64,000 bases of DNA, from positions 707,703-771,702 of the forward strand of contig CAWCMS010000020.1 in assembly GCA_963796675.1 (NCBI GenBank), read 5' to 3'. This document shows, piece by piece, positions 11,165 through 20,663 of this stretch. The DNA is from CAWCDJ01 sp963796675. GTDB taxonomy: Bacteria; Acidobacteriota; Terriglobia; Bryobacterales; Bryobacteraceae. Position 1 is the first letter of the stretch. Each line of letters begins with the position of its first letter. The notes beneath the pieces were generated by a model that saw nothing but the letters and a program-made list of their open reading frames with translations, did no database searches and had not been told where the DNA came from. Made by a program: the position numbers and the translations under genes.

Positions 11165-12511
11165 TTAGAATCTCGTGACTTCGGTGAAGTTGAAGTCGCG
11201 GACCTTCATCGCGGGAACCACCATGTCGGGCGATTCTTCACCCGATGCCCGCACCGCTGGCGAGAGCGATTCCACGTTCGACAGCATCTCCACTAATCCC
11301 TGATTGAAGCGGAAGTTCCGCAAGCCGCCCGCAATCTTCCCGCCCTCGATGCGAAAGGTGCCGTCACGCGTCATGCCGGTGAAGATCTTCTCGTACGGAT
11401 CGACTTCGCGGATGTACCAGAACCGCGTCACCAGAATGCCGCGTTCGGTCGACGCAATCATCTCTTCGAGCGAGGTCTCGCCGCCTTCTACTACCACATT
11501 CGCAGGGGCCTCGCCATACTCGTTCGGCAGAGGGAATCCGTGGCCCGTCGGCGCCGCTCCGGCCAGCGCGGCCGCATGGCGGCTCCAGGCTACTTCCCGC
11601 ACTACACCGCGCTCGACCAGCGCCAGGCGCTGACGCGGCGCACCCTCGCCATCGAACGGCGGCCCTGACTGCCGCGGGTGGCGGACATTGTCGTGAATCG
11701 TGATGTTCTCGCCGAAGAGGTGTTTGCCGATGCGGTCGACCAGAAAGCTGCGGCCATCGCGGATGGCGGTGGCGCTGAAATCGCCGAACATCTGGCCGAC
11801 GAGATCGAGCACGGCGGCCGGCTCCAGAATCACCGTAAAGCGGCCGGCGGGCCACACTTCCGGCGCGGCGGATGCTTGCGCTTTGCTGGCGGCGGAGACC
11901 GCCAGCGCTAATGGATCGAAATCGCCGTGGTAGCACGAACTTGCCTTGGCCCATCCGGAACTGTCGGCGGCCATGGCCGTGATGGAAAATCGCGCCATGG
12001 TCTCGGCATGGTCCACGGAGACGCCGCGCGAATTGCGAATCGCGGAGAACGTTTCGGAGGTGGAATAGATGCCGGCCGCGGTCTGCCCGTTGTCCTCGAC
12101 GGCGTGGATGGCCTCGGCTACGGCGAGCGCACGCTCTTCCGGCGTGGCGCGTGCGGTGGCCTCGAAGTGGCGGCGCGGCGCGGGCTCTTCGATCGGTTCG
12201 GGCTCCGCCATGGGCGGCAACTCGGGGTCGCGCTCGGTCAGCCTGGTGATGGCGACCGCCTGCTCCACTGCTGCGCGAATCGAATCGCGGTCGAGCCGGT
12301 TGGTAGTCGCGCGCGCAGTGCGGCCATCGATGGCGGCGCGCACGGAAAGGTTGGTGCTTCGCTCGGCAACGTTCTGGTGGATGGCGTTGTTGGCGAAACG
12401 CGTGAGCGCCTGGTCCTCGAAGTCGATGATGGCCTCGACATCGTCTACGCCCATCGCCCTCGCGGCCAGGACCACCTGGCGGAAGATTTCGTCGCAGCGC
12501 TCAGCCCGCAT
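11165..12511 (-). CDS. TldE/PmbA-like metalloprotease subunit
   Basis: Partner subunit of the TldD/TldE (PmbA) protease, which cleaves peptides such as microcin and toxin precursors inside the cytoplasm. At 448 residues it has the family's overall form: N-terminal repeated domain, central RSFLVDRIGKHLFGENI-like segment, and C-terminal Gly-rich end around GTFRIEGGKIAGGLRN. As usual for TldE it lacks the zinc motif found in TldD. It starts inside the end of the tldD gene (11-base overlap), so the two are translationally coupled. Confidence 0.9.
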   Translation of the reverse strand: MRAERCDEIFRQVVLAARAMGVDDVEAIIDFEDQALTRFANNAIHQNVAERSTNLSVRAAIDGRTARATTNRLDRDSIRAAVEQAVAITRLTERDPELPPMAEPEPIEEPAPRRHFEATARATPEERALAVAEAIHAVEDNGQTAAGIYSTSETFSAIRNSRGVSVDHAETMARFSITAMAADSSGWAKASSCYHGDFDPLALAVSAASKAQASAAPEVWPAGRFTVILEPAAVLDLVGQMFGDFSATAIRDGRSFLVDRIGKHLFGENITIHDNVRHPRQSGPPFDGEGAPRQRLALVERGVVREVAWSRHAAALAGAAPTGHGFPLPNEYGEAPANVVVEGGETSLEEMIASTERGILVTRFWYIREVDPYEKIFTGMTRDGTFRIEGGKIAGGLRNFRFNQGLVEMLSNVESLSPAVRASGEESPDMVVPAMKVRDFNFTEVTRF

Positions 12512-13955
12512 AGGCGCTCCCGATCCTGATTTTGCGGAAGCGCGAAGGACTCGCCCCGTGTCCCGTTCCCATCACCTGTTCGGGCTGGCCCTTGCCGCAG
12601 TTGGGGATTCCCCAGAGGGTCCAGTGCTCGGGTCCCGCGATGGCCGCGCACGAATTCCAGAACTCCGTAGAGATGCCGCTATAGCTCGGGTTCTTGAGCA
12701 TGCGGACGCGCTTGCCGTTACGCATCTCCCAGCCGATTTCGCAGCCGAACTGGAAGTTGTAGCGCTTGTCGTCGATCGACCAGCTCCGGTTGGTCTCCAT
12801 GTAGATGGCGTGATCGGCGCCGAAGACTTCGTCGAGCGATTGCTCGCCGGGCTGGAGGCTGACGTTGGTCATGCGGATGAGCGGGATGCGGCCCCACCCG
12901 TCGGCCCGCATGCAGCCGTTCGAGCGCGACTGGCCCACCACGGCGGCGGTCTCGCGCGACGTCATGTAGCCCACGAAGCGGCCGTCGCGGATGATGTCGT
13001 TCGACTGGGCGGGCACGCCTTCGTCGTCGAACGCGAACGTGCCGAGGCCGGGGCCGTGGTCGAGGCGCGCGTCGCACACCACGTTGACCATGTCCGACCC
13101 GTACTGCAGGCTGCCCAATTGGTCGAGCGTGAGGAAGCTCATGCCGGCGTAGTTGGCCTCGCTGCCGAGAACGCGGTCGAGCTCGATCGGATGGCCGATC
13201 GATTCATGGATCTGCAGGCCGAGCTGCGAGCTTTCAAGAATCAGGTCGAAGGTGCCTTCGGGGCACTGTGCGGCCGAATGCAGCGCCACCGCTTCGGAAG
13301 CGATGCGCGGCGCGTTTTCAAGCAGCCGCAGCTCATTGACCAGCTCGTAGCCTTTCAATTGGTATTGGCCGCCGAAGGAGTTGGGATAGGAGCGCTTCTG
13401 GATTTCGCCATCGCGGTAGCTCAACGCGGAAAATCCGGCGCCCGAGAGCGTGCGCGTCTGGTCGATCACACTGCCGAGCGTGGATACGAAAATCTGGTGA
13501 CGGCGCTCAAAGTGCATCGAGGTTTCGGCGAGGCTCACACCGTCTTCGCGGCGCAGTTCCTCATCCACGGCGAGCAGGGTGGCTAGGTTGGTATCGACGG
13601 GAATCGAGAAGGGATCGACGGCAACAGGCGAAACCCACTCGGAGGTATACGCCGATTCAGGCGCGAGCACCACATCGTGCTTGCGCGCGGCCACCCCGGA
13701 GCGCGCGATCTCAAACGCAAGCGAAGCCGCGGCCTCGATGCCTTCCGGCGTCAGGTCGTCGGTAGCGGCGAAGCCCCAGCAGCCGAAGGCAAGCACGCGA
13801 ATCCCGATGCCTTGCGACTCGGAACTGGAAACGTGGCCGGCTTTGCCGTTCTTGGTAGTGACTTCGCGCTCGCGAGATTCGATCGCGCGGACATCCGCGT
13901 AGGTGACGCCGCGCCGCGCGGCGTGTTCGAGCGCCCGGAGCGCCAGATCCTTCAT
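12501..13955 (-). CDS. tldD: TldD metalloprotease, catalytic subunit
   Basis: Zinc protease of the TldD family, 484 residues. The active-site motif H-E-S-I-G-H is at residues 250-255 (HExxxH), and the C-terminal region has the expected conserved glycine/asparagine residues around NPSYSGISTEFW. With TldE it forms a heterodimer that degrades unfolded peptides and processes toxins. It overlaps the upstream thrC gene by four bases (ATGA) and the downstream tldE gene by eleven. The context suggests a thrC-tldD-tldE directon. Confidence 0.93.
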   Translation of the reverse strand: MKDLALRALEHAARRGVTYADVRAIESREREVTTKNGKAGHVSSSESQGIGIRVLAFGCWGFAATDDLTPEGIEAAASLAFEIARSGVAARKHDVVLAPESAYTSEWVSPVAVDPFSIPVDTNLATLLAVDEELRREDGVSLAETSMHFERRHQIFVSTLGSVIDQTRTLSGAGFSALSYRDGEIQKRSYPNSFGGQYQLKGYELVNELRLLENAPRIASEAVALHSAAQCPEGTFDLILESSQLGLQIHESIGHPIELDRVLGSEANYAGMSFLTLDQLGSLQYGSDMVNVVCDARLDHGPGLGTFAFDDEGVPAQSNDIIRDGRFVGYMTSRETAAVVGQSRSNGCMRADGWGRIPLIRMTNVSLQPGEQSLDEVFGADHAIYMETNRSWSIDDKRYNFQFGCEIGWEMRNGKRVRMLKNPSYSGISTEFWNSCAAIAGPEHWTLWGIPNCGKGQPEQVMGTGHGASPSRFRKIRIGSAYAG

Positions 13956-15178
13956 CGGGGCGTGATCAGCCCTCCCAGCTTATCTTGCTCACTGGCGGCC
14001 TCGCGGGGGAAGCGCTTGGCGTACGCTTCGGGATATTTCAGGCCGGAGCCGGTGTTGTAGAGCACGATCCGGTCGGTGGGCTTGAGGAATCCCGAAGCCA
14101 GCAGCTTTTGCGCCGCGGCTACGCAGGCGGCGCCTTCGGGCGCGGCGTAGATTCCTTCATCGGCGGCGAGTTGCGCGCCCGCGTCGAGCATCTCGTCGTC
14201 GCTGACGGCGATGGCGGTGCCGCCGCTCGAACGCACCGCTTCCAGCACCAGAAAATCGCCCAGCGGTTTTGGCACGCGCAGGCCCGCTGCGACGGTATGA
14301 GCATTGTCGAAAAAGCGGCTGCGCTCCTCATTTTCCTGAAAAGCGCGCACCACCGGCTGGCATCCCTCCGCCTGCACGGCGATCATTTTCGGACGGCGGC
14401 TGCCGATCCAGCCCAGGCGCTCCATTTCGCCAAATGCCTTCCACATTCCGATCATTCCGACCCCGCCGCCGGTGGGATAAAAGATGGCATCGGGCAATTC
14501 CCAATCCATTTGTTCGGCGACTTCATAGCCCATCGTCTTTTTGCCTTCAATGCGATAGGGCTCTTTGAGGGTGCTGATATCAAACCAGCCTTCGACCGGC
14601 CCACGTTCTGCCACAATGCGGCCGCAATCGCTGATCAAACCGTCCACGAGGGTTACATGCGCGCCGTAAGCCTTGCATTCGAGGAAGTTAGCTTCAGGCA
14701 CATCATTCGGCATGAAGATGTGGGCCTCGATTCCAGCTGCGGCGGCATAGGCGGCAAGGGCGCTCGCCGCGTTGCCGGCCGAAGGAATCGCTACCTTCTC
14801 GATTCCCAACTGTTTACACATGGATATGGCGCAGGAAAGGCCGCGGGCTTTGAAAGATCCTGTGGGGTTCACCCCTTCGTCCTTTACCCATAAATGACTG
14901 GAACCAATGCGGTTACCGATTCTGCGTGCGTGGACCAGCGGCGTCCAGCCCTCCCCGAGTGTTATAATCGTCTCATCTGCATTAATTGGTAGAACCGGCG
15001 CATATCGCCATAGGGTGGAGGGGCCATTTCGTACGTCCCGTCGCCTCCATCGATGGCGGATTGTGTCGAGGTCGTAACGAACAAGCAGCGGTCCCCCGCA
15101 ATCACAGAGGTTCGCTCTCTTCCCCGCCTCATGCCTCTTGTTGCACAAGCTGCATTCCAAATGCGTTGATTTTGGCAT
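13952..15178 (-). CDS. thrC: Threonine synthase
   Basis: PLP-dependent enzyme converting O-phosphohomoserine to threonine. The N-terminus has a zinc-ribbon-like cysteine cluster (C9, C12, C25, C27), typical of the class that carries one. The PLP lysine is K110 in the motif NPTGSFKARG, and a phosphate-binding glycine loop appears as PTGGGVGMIG. 408 residues is a normal length. The gene starts at an ATG at 15178 and overlaps tldD by four bases. Some homologues in this class act on cysteate or other substrates; threonine synthase is the best call. Confidence 0.9.
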   Translation of the reverse strand: MPKSTHLECSLCNKRHEAGKRANLCDCGGPLLVRYDLDTIRHRWRRRDVRNGPSTLWRYAPVLPINADETIITLGEGWTPLVHARRIGNRIGSSHLWVKDEGVNPTGSFKARGLSCAISMCKQLGIEKVAIPSAGNAASALAAYAAAAGIEAHIFMPNDVPEANFLECKAYGAHVTLVDGLISDCGRIVAERGPVEGWFDISTLKEPYRIEGKKTMGYEVAEQMDWELPDAIFYPTGGGVGMIGMWKAFGEMERLGWIGSRRPKMIAVQAEGCQPVVRAFQENEERSRFFDNAHTVAAGLRVPKPLGDFLVLEAVRSSGGTAIAVSDDEMLDAGAQLAADEGIYAAPEGAACVAAAQKLLASGFLKPTDRIVLYNTGSGLKYPEAYAKRFPREAASEQDKLGGLITPR

Positions 15179-15207
15179 TAAACAAAAAGTCTAGCATCGG
15201 AACACAA

Positions 15208-15831
15208 ATGAAGTTTGTTTTACCCATTTCCCTGGTTTTTTCTATTTCTGTTTTCCTCCTTGTTTACCGAGCCGAAGCCCTGAAAAACAGTCCTTCTACT
15301 CCTGCCGTCAACGGTCCTTCGATCGGCATGTTTGCCCCCGCTCCCGTCAAAAAGAGCGCAAACAATTCCGGCCCGGCGGATGCGAACCGCGACAGCGCGG
15401 CCGATACGCATGAAATCATTCGCGCCGCCGCTGCGAAGCACGGCGTGCCCGCGGCGTTCGTAAAGAGCATTGTCGCCGCCGAATCGAATTTCGATCCAAA
15501 CGTGGTTTCGCCCAAGGGCGCGGTTGGCCTGATGCAATTGATGCCGCAGACCGCGCAGCAGTTCGGCGCCGACCCTCACGTACCGGCGCAGAACGTGGAC
15601 GCCGGGACCCAATACCTGAAGATTTTGATCGCGAAATACCGGGGCTCCCGGAACTGGCTGAGCCGCGTGATTGCCGCGTACAACGCCGGTCCGACGGTGG
15701 TCGACCGCTACCACGGCGTGCCGCCGTTCCACGAAACCCGCACCTACGTCACCCGCGTGCTCAACTACCTGAAAGAATTCCGCAAGGATCCGACGCTGGC
15801 CGTCGGCGGCCTGCGCATTCCTCGTCAGTAA
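15208..15831 (+). CDS. Lytic murein transglycosylase (SLT/goose-lysozyme fold)
   Basis: Cleaves peptidoglycan glycan strands. The ATG at 15208 is preferred over the upstream in-frame extension because it begins a clear signal peptide (MKFVLPISLVFSISVFLLVY). The SLT domain covers residues about 68-195; the catalytic glutamate is E92 in AAESNFDP, followed by the family motif SPKGAVGLMQLMPQTA and the AYNAGP motif. 207 residues is a compact single-domain form. It is divergent from thrC and convergent with the small gene ending at 15825, which it overlaps by seven bases. Confidence 0.9.
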   Translation: MKFVLPISLVFSISVFLLVYRAEALKNSPSTPAVNGPSIGMFAPAPVKKSANNSGPADANRDSAADTHEIIRAAAAKHGVPAAFVKSIVAAESNFDPNVVSPKGAVGLMQLMPQTAQQFGADPHVPAQNVDAGTQYLKILIAKYRGSRNWLSRVIAAYNAGPTVVDRYHGVPPFHETRTYVTRVLNYLKEFRKDPTLAVGGLRIPRQ

Positions 15832-16070
15832 GGCGGTTCCAGCAGGACGAATTCGAAGCGCGTGGGCTGAAGCCCGCGCGCCCGAAGTGTCCGCACACAT
15901 TCCGCGATGGAATCGCCGATCGCTTCGATCCGCCGCAAGGGTATCGTAGCCGGCGTATAGATCTCCAACGCAATGTACTTGCCTGCCAGTTGGATTCGCT
16001 CTTCCAGAGTCAATTGATCGGGAGACCGGCCGATAGCACGTTCGGTAAAGCGCGAAGCGTTGGCGGTCAT
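15825..16070 (-). CDS. Conserved-looking small protein of unknown function, 81 aa
   Basis: Cytoplasmic, no signal peptide or membrane segment. It is predicted helical with a beta C-terminus (RFEFVLLEPPY). The helix-rich middle reads LTLEERIQLAGKYIALEIYTPATIPLRRIEAIGDS. It overlaps the 3' end of the transglycosylase gene on the opposite strand and lies 18 bases downstream of the ankyrin-repeat gene on the same strand. Coding is supported by its smooth composition and position; function not assigned. Confidence 0.55.
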   Translation of the reverse strand: MTANASRFTERAIGRSPDQLTLEERIQLAGKYIALEIYTPATIPLRRIEAIGDSIAECVRTLRARGLQPTRFEFVLLEPPY

Positions 16071-16088
16071 GGTATCGAAATTCTACCA

Positions 16089-16871
16089 CTACCTGGCGCG
16101 TAGCCAGGCTTCCACTGCGGCCCAGTAGATCTCCGAGGCATGCGAAGAGGCCCAGCCCGAAAATACCGGCTGGTATTGGGCGGGGCTGCTGACCGTGCGG
16201 GCGTGCAGGCCCTTGAGCCCGCCGCCGAACTTCTTTTCGAGCAACATGGAGCGATCGGCCGCGCGCTCCAATCGAACATCAATCTCCAGACTCAAACTGT
16301 CCACCGATTGCTGTGGAATGCAGGAGGCCGACGGACGGCTGCGAAGATAGAGGGTCGCATCGCCGCCCGAAGTGGCGATGAACTCCATGCGGCCGCGGCC
16401 ATTGGCCTTGGCAAAATCCCGCACCGCCGCCGCGATCATGGTCTGCGCTCCAATCGCGGACATGTGATCGGCGAGTTGCGCCGGGCTCATGAAGCAGGAA
16501 CTATAGAGACTGCTGCGGTCCCAGGAAGGGTCGAGAAACACTTCCATGGGCGGAGGCGCGGGAAGGACTCTGAGGACGTCGTCGCGCCCGGCGGTGAGCG
16601 CCAGGGCGTAAGCCGTCCAGCCCTGGGTGTCGCGGGCCGACGCGTTGGCGCCGCGGTCGAGCAGCAGACGGACGACGGCAAAGTGGCCGTGTTCGGCGGC
16701 GAACATCAAGGCAGTCCTGCCATCTTTATCGGCGCTATCGATTGGAGCGCCGCCCTTCAGCAGAACATCCACCTGATTGGTCTGGCCCTTGCGGGCGGCG
16801 GTGCGCAGATCGAATCCCCGGTCCGCGCCGAACAAAACGAAAGTCAGTAGAGGAATCAGCCAGATTCGCAT
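16089..16871 (-). CDS. Exported ankyrin-repeat protein, 260 aa
   Basis: A signal peptide (MRIWLIPLLTFVLFGA) is followed by about three ankyrin repeats at residues 20-105, with consensus segments such as DGRTALMFAAEHGHFAVVRLLLDRGAN and DTQGWTAYALALTAGRDDV. The C-terminal 150 residues form a domain without a recognised family. It is probably a periplasmic or surface protein-interaction protein. It is directly upstream of the small 81-residue gene and just downstream of the drug exporter gene on the same strand. Confidence 0.8.
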   Translation of the reverse strand: MRIWLIPLLTFVLFGADRGFDLRTAARKGQTNQVDVLLKGGAPIDSADKDGRTALMFAAEHGHFAVVRLLLDRGANASARDTQGWTAYALALTAGRDDVLRVLPAPPPMEVFLDPSWDRSSLYSSCFMSPAQLADHMSAIGAQTMIAAAVRDFAKANGRGRMEFIATSGGDATLYLRSRPSASCIPQQSVDSLSLEIDVRLERAADRSMLLEKKFGGGLKGLHARTVSSPAQYQPVFSGWASSHASEIYWAAVEAWLRAR

Positions 16872-16877
16872 AGGGCC

Positions 16878-18444
16878 CTAGTGCATCGCGGTGGGACGGC
16901 CCTGATGTTTCGGCTTCCGCATCAGCAGCAGTAGCGGCAGAACCAGCAGGAACACCACCGCCATGGCGCGAAACGTGTCGACAAACGAAATCATCGACGC
17001 CTGCTGCTGCACCATGCCCCAAAGTGAACCATAAGACTGGTGCGCCGCGGTCGCCGGGTCGATCCCATGGGCCACCATAGCATTTTGCACACCCGACAGG
17101 TAATTCCGTGTCTGGGAGCTATAAGGCGTGACGTGCGTTCCCAACATGTGCGTATGGAACTGCTGGCGGCGGAACAGGTAGGTGGTGGCGCCGGCGATGC
17201 CCACGCTGCCGCCCAGGTTCCGCATCAGGTTGAACATGCTGGTGGCGTTCCCCATCTCCTCCTGGGGATGGGGTCCATGGTGGCGGTGGTGAGCGGCACG
17301 AATAGCAGCGCCAGAGACGCTCCTTGAATGAACTGCGGCCAGAAAATATCCCAGTAGCCCGCGTTGAGATTCAGATTCCCGAGCTGGTAGAGCGTCCAGG
17401 ATGCGCCCACCAGGCCTACGGCCAGCACCTTGCGCGGATCGAACCGGCCCAGTACGGTGCCGACCACGGGCATCATGAGGAACGAGCCCAGGCCGCGCGG
17501 CGCCATGGCCATTCCGGCATCGAGCGCGGGATAGCCGAGCAGCGTCTGCAGGAAGATGGGCAGCAGCAGCATGCTGCCGTAAAGGACGAAGCCGAGGACG
17601 GTCATCAGGAAGACGCCGGCGCTGTAGGTGCGGTCTCTGAAGACGCGCAGGTGCACCACGGGATTGGCGGTCCGCAATTCGCGGATGATGAACCATAAGA
17701 CGGCGACCACCGCCGACCACGGCCAGGGCGACCATCCAGTGCGAGGCGAACCAGTCCTCTTCCTGGCCCTTATCGAGCAGAATCTGCAGGGCGCCCACCC
17801 CGACCGCGAGCATGCCGATGCCCCAATAGTCGATGCCCTTATCCGAGCGGCGGATGTAGGGCGGGTCGAAGATGAACCAGCGGGTCATCAGGACCGAACC
17901 CAGGCCCACCGGAAGATTGATGTAGAAAACCCAGCGCCAGCTATAGTTGTCCGTCAGCCAGCCGCCCAGGACCGGGCCGAGCATGGGGGCGACCACGATG
18001 CCGAGTCCCCAGAAGGCCATGGCTTTGCCGCGATCCTTGGGCGGAAAGGCTTCGAGCATCACGGCCTGCGAAAGCGGCTGGAGACAGCCGCCGGTGGCCC
18101 CCTGGATGATGCGGAAGAAGATGAGCGTGGGCAGGCTGGGCGCCAGTCCGCAGAGGAACGAGGCAGCGGTGAATCCGAAGACCGCCGCGAGCAGGGTCCG
18201 CTTGCGGCCGAAAATAGTTCGCCAGCCATCCGGTCATGGGCAGGACGATGGCGTTGGCGACCAGGTAGGAGGTGAGCGCCCAGGAGGCCTCGTCGACGCT
18301 GGCCGAGAGGCTGCCGGCGATATGCGGCAGCGAGACGTTGACGACCGTGGTGTCGAGCACCTCCATGAAGGTGGCGAACATGACCGCGACCGCGACAATC
18401 CACGGGTTGACTTGAGGTTGTGTTTCGACTGCGGTTGACGGCAT
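16878..18444 (-). CDS. DHA2-family MFS multidrug exporter (EmrB/QacA type), three frameshifts
   Basis: Proton-coupled 14-helix drug exporter. The N-terminus reads MFATFMEVLDTTVVNVSLPHIAGSL (motif D1 of the DHA2 family), with TGWLANYF and GPVLGGWLTDNYSWRWVFYINLPVG further on. Three one-base frame breaks are visible: an extra base in the A run at 18211-18214, an extra base near 17707-17712, and a missing base in the C run near 17264-17267. Each repair gives the expected family sequence. Net length change fits (+1, +1, -1). Total about 520 residues. The gene runs divergently from the peroxidase-encapsulin pair. Confidence 0.85.
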
Positions 18445-18754
18445 CCCGGTACTTGTATCTTAAGATGCTCGAAGGTGCTTTTGGGACGCAGCCGGTTCTC
18501 AAGGCGCCGCTGAAAGCTGCTGCGGTCGCACCCAGGATCTTCCGCCGGCTTAGGTTTTCGTCTCTGATTGGGCGGCGGCGAGCGGGATGTAGAATTTTTT
18601 GCGCCGTGGGCACGACCTGCGGCCAGGTTTGCCGGGAATTGATACTGCACGCACAGTCTTTGGGCCGGCCATACCTTCGCCCTCGCGACAGCGTCCACAA
18701 TACAATGCGATTATGCGATCCTACGAGGGAATCGCGCGGAGGTGTGGGGGTTGA
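18445..18754. other. 310-base divergent intergenic region
   Basis: Lies between the minus-strand exporter start (18444) and the plus-strand DyP start (18755). No supported ORF. An A/T-rich stretch near 18460-18480 (CTTGTATCTTAAGATG) could hold the exporter promoter. A Shine-Dalgarno GGAGG at 18738-18742 precedes the DyP start by 12 bases. No convincing -35/-10 pair for the peroxidase was found by eye. Confidence 0.5.
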
Positions 18755-19837
18755 ATGGGATCGGATCCAATCCAGACGATGAAAGATGCCGGCGGCTTGC
18801 ATCTCGCCGCGCAGCCGGTAGCCACACCCCTGAGCCGCGCTGCGATCTTCCTCGTGGTGACGTTGAATCCCGGCGTCGCACATCGCGCAACCATCCGATC
18901 GCTCGGCGGTGACCTCGCCGCCCTCGTGCGCGCAGTCCGGGCGCGGGACATCGAAGCAGGGCTTTCCTGCGTCATGGGTTTTGGCTCCGAGGCCTGGGAC
19001 CGGATCTTCGGGTCGCCGCGGCCGGCCGAGCTGCATGAATTTCGCGAGTTTCATGCGGACGGGCGCCACGCGATTTCGACTCCGGGCGACCTGCTCTTCC
19101 ATATCCGTGCGAAGCGCATGGACATGTGCTTTGAACTCGCCACCGAGATCATGGCTCGCATCGGCAGCGCCGCCGCGGCCGTGGACGAGGTTCACGGATT
19201 CAGTTATTTCGATAACCGCGATCTGATCGGTTTTGTCGATGGCACGGAAAATCCGACCGGTCAGGACGCCGTCGACGCCGTGCAGATTGGGGAAGAAGAC
19301 CCCGCATTCGCCGGTGGCAGCTACGTCATCGTGCAGAAATACCTCCACGATCTCGCCGGTTGGAACGCGCTGCCGACAGAGGCGCAGGAAGCCATCATCG
19401 GCCGCAAAAAGCTGTCTGACATCGAACTGGACGATTCCGTCAAGCCAACCTCGGCGCACAATGCACTCACGACCATCGTCGAGAATGGGAAAGAGGTGAA
19501 GATCTTTCGCCTCAATATGCCCTTCGGCAGTGTCGCACAGGGCGAGTTTGGCACTTACTTTATCGGCTACAGCCGTTCGCCCGGTACGATCGAACTGATG
19601 CTGGAGAATATGTTCATCGGCCGGCCACCCGGCAACTACGACCGCTTGCTCGATTTCAGCCGTGCCGTCACGGGAAGTTTGTTCTTCGTTCCAACGGCAG
19701 AATTTCTGGATGCCGCGGGTGACGACGAGACTTCGGCGGCAGTCGAGCCGGCGGCAAGCGCATTCTCTTTAACCTCGCTACGGCAGCGGGATGGTTCGTT
19801 GGCCATTGGTTCGCTTAAAGGAGAAGATCTTCCGTGA
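18755..19837 (+). CDS. DyP-type heme peroxidase, encapsulin cargo
   Basis: Dye-decolorizing peroxidase of about 360 residues. The family's GxxDG motif is GFVDGT (D162), the proximal heme histidine is H235 in TSAHNAL, and the distal arginine is R252 in FRLNMPFG. The last residues carry an encapsulin-targeting peptide, DGSLAIGSLKGE (about 346-357), which matches the known short C-terminal loading signal pattern. An internal ATG at 18779 is also possible, but GGAGG favours 18755. Its stop overlaps the encapsulin start in a GTGA, so the two are coupled. It detoxifies peroxides or oxidises an unknown substrate inside the shell. Confidence 0.95.
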   Translation: MGSDPIQTMKDAGGLHLAAQPVATPLSRAAIFLVVTLNPGVAHRATIRSLGGDLAALVRAVRARDIEAGLSCVMGFGSEAWDRIFGSPRPAELHEFREFHADGRHAISTPGDLLFHIRAKRMDMCFELATEIMARIGSAAAAVDEVHGFSYFDNRDLIGFVDGTENPTGQDAVDAVQIGEEDPAFAGGSYVIVQKYLHDLAGWNALPTEAQEAIIGRKKLSDIELDDSVKPTSAHNALTTIVENGKEVKIFRLNMPFGSVAQGEFGTYFIGYSRSPGTIELMLENMFIGRPPGNYDRLLDFSRAVTGSLFFVPTAEFLDAAGDDETSAAVEPAASAFSLTSLRQRDGSLAIGSLKGEDLP

Positions 19838-20652
19838 ACAATCTGCATCGCGAGCTTGCTCCGATTTCGGATGCGGCGTGGGCTCAAATCGAAGAAGAAA
19901 CAGCTCGCACCTTCAAGCGCCATCTCGCCGGACGGCGGGTGGTGGATCTCGAGGGGCCGGCCGGTACGGCTCTTTCCGCTATTGGGACCGGCCACTTGCG
20001 TTCGATCGATTCACCCGGCGACGGCGTGGTCGCTCGTCAGCGCGAAGCGAAGGCCCTGGTCGAGCTACGCGTCCCGTTTGAGCTCGATCGCCAGACGATC
20101 GACGACGTGGAACGCGGCGCGAATGACTCCGATTGGCAGCCTGCCAAGGACGCAGCACGCCAGATGGCCTTTGCCGAAGATGGCGTTGTCTTCGACGGCT
20201 ATGCCGCGGCCGGTATCATCGGAATCGGCCGAGGCACCAGCAATCCGAAGATTACTCTCCCGGCTGACGTTCGGGAGTATCCCACTGCGATTGCTCAAGG
20301 CCTGAGTCAATTGAGGCTGGTCGGCGTCAACGGGCCTTACGCGGTGGTGCTCGGGGCAAACGCGTATACCGCGCTCTCCGAAGTGAGTGACCACGGCTAT
20401 CCGGTGCTCGAGCACGTCAGCCGCCTGGTGGAAGGGAAAATCATCTGGGCCCCGGCGATCGACGGCGCTTTTGTGGTGACCACCCGCGGCGGAGATTTCC
20501 AACTGTACCTCGGTCAGGATGTGTCCATCGGCTATCTGAGCCATAGCGACACTACCATCCGGCTCTATCTCCAGGAGACGCTTACCTTCCTGCTGCTCAC
20601 TGCGGAAGCAGCGGTGGCTTTCAATCCGTCGCCGAAGACCGCAACCAGTTGA
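19834..20652 (+). CDS. Encapsulin shell protein (family 1, linocin M18/CFP29-like)
   Basis: HK97-fold capsid-like protein that self-assembles into a nanocompartment around the peroxidase. 272 residues with the expected N-terminal HRELAPISDAAWAQIEEE, the ARTFKRHLAGRRVVDLEGP stretch, and the C-terminal QDVSIGYLSHSDTTIRLYLQETLTFLL. Starts with GTG inside the stop of the peroxidase gene, with AAAGGAG at 19817-19823. The cargo carries a targeting tail and is immediately upstream, the standard two-gene arrangement. Confidence 0.96.
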   Translation: MNNLHRELAPISDAAWAQIEEETARTFKRHLAGRRVVDLEGPAGTALSAIGTGHLRSIDSPGDGVVARQREAKALVELRVPFELDRQTIDDVERGANDSDWQPAKDAARQMAFAEDGVVFDGYAAAGIIGIGRGTSNPKITLPADVREYPTAIAQGLSQLRLVGVNGPYAVVLGANAYTALSEVSDHGYPVLEHVSRLVEGKIIWAPAIDGAFVVTTRGGDFQLYLGQDVSIGYLSHSDTTIRLYLQETLTFLLLTAEAAVAFNPSPKTATS

Positions 20653-20663
20653 GGCATTCCCGA

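Noticed and set aside
12069..13586. Long plus-strand ORF of 505 residues opposite tldD and tldE
   Set aside because: It lies antisense to two clear protease genes; GC-rich codon bias commonly leaves the opposite strand open.
14986..15207. Upstream extension of the lytic transglycosylase
   Set aside because: The extension has no signal peptide and overlaps the thrC start region; the ATG at 15208 begins the signal peptide.
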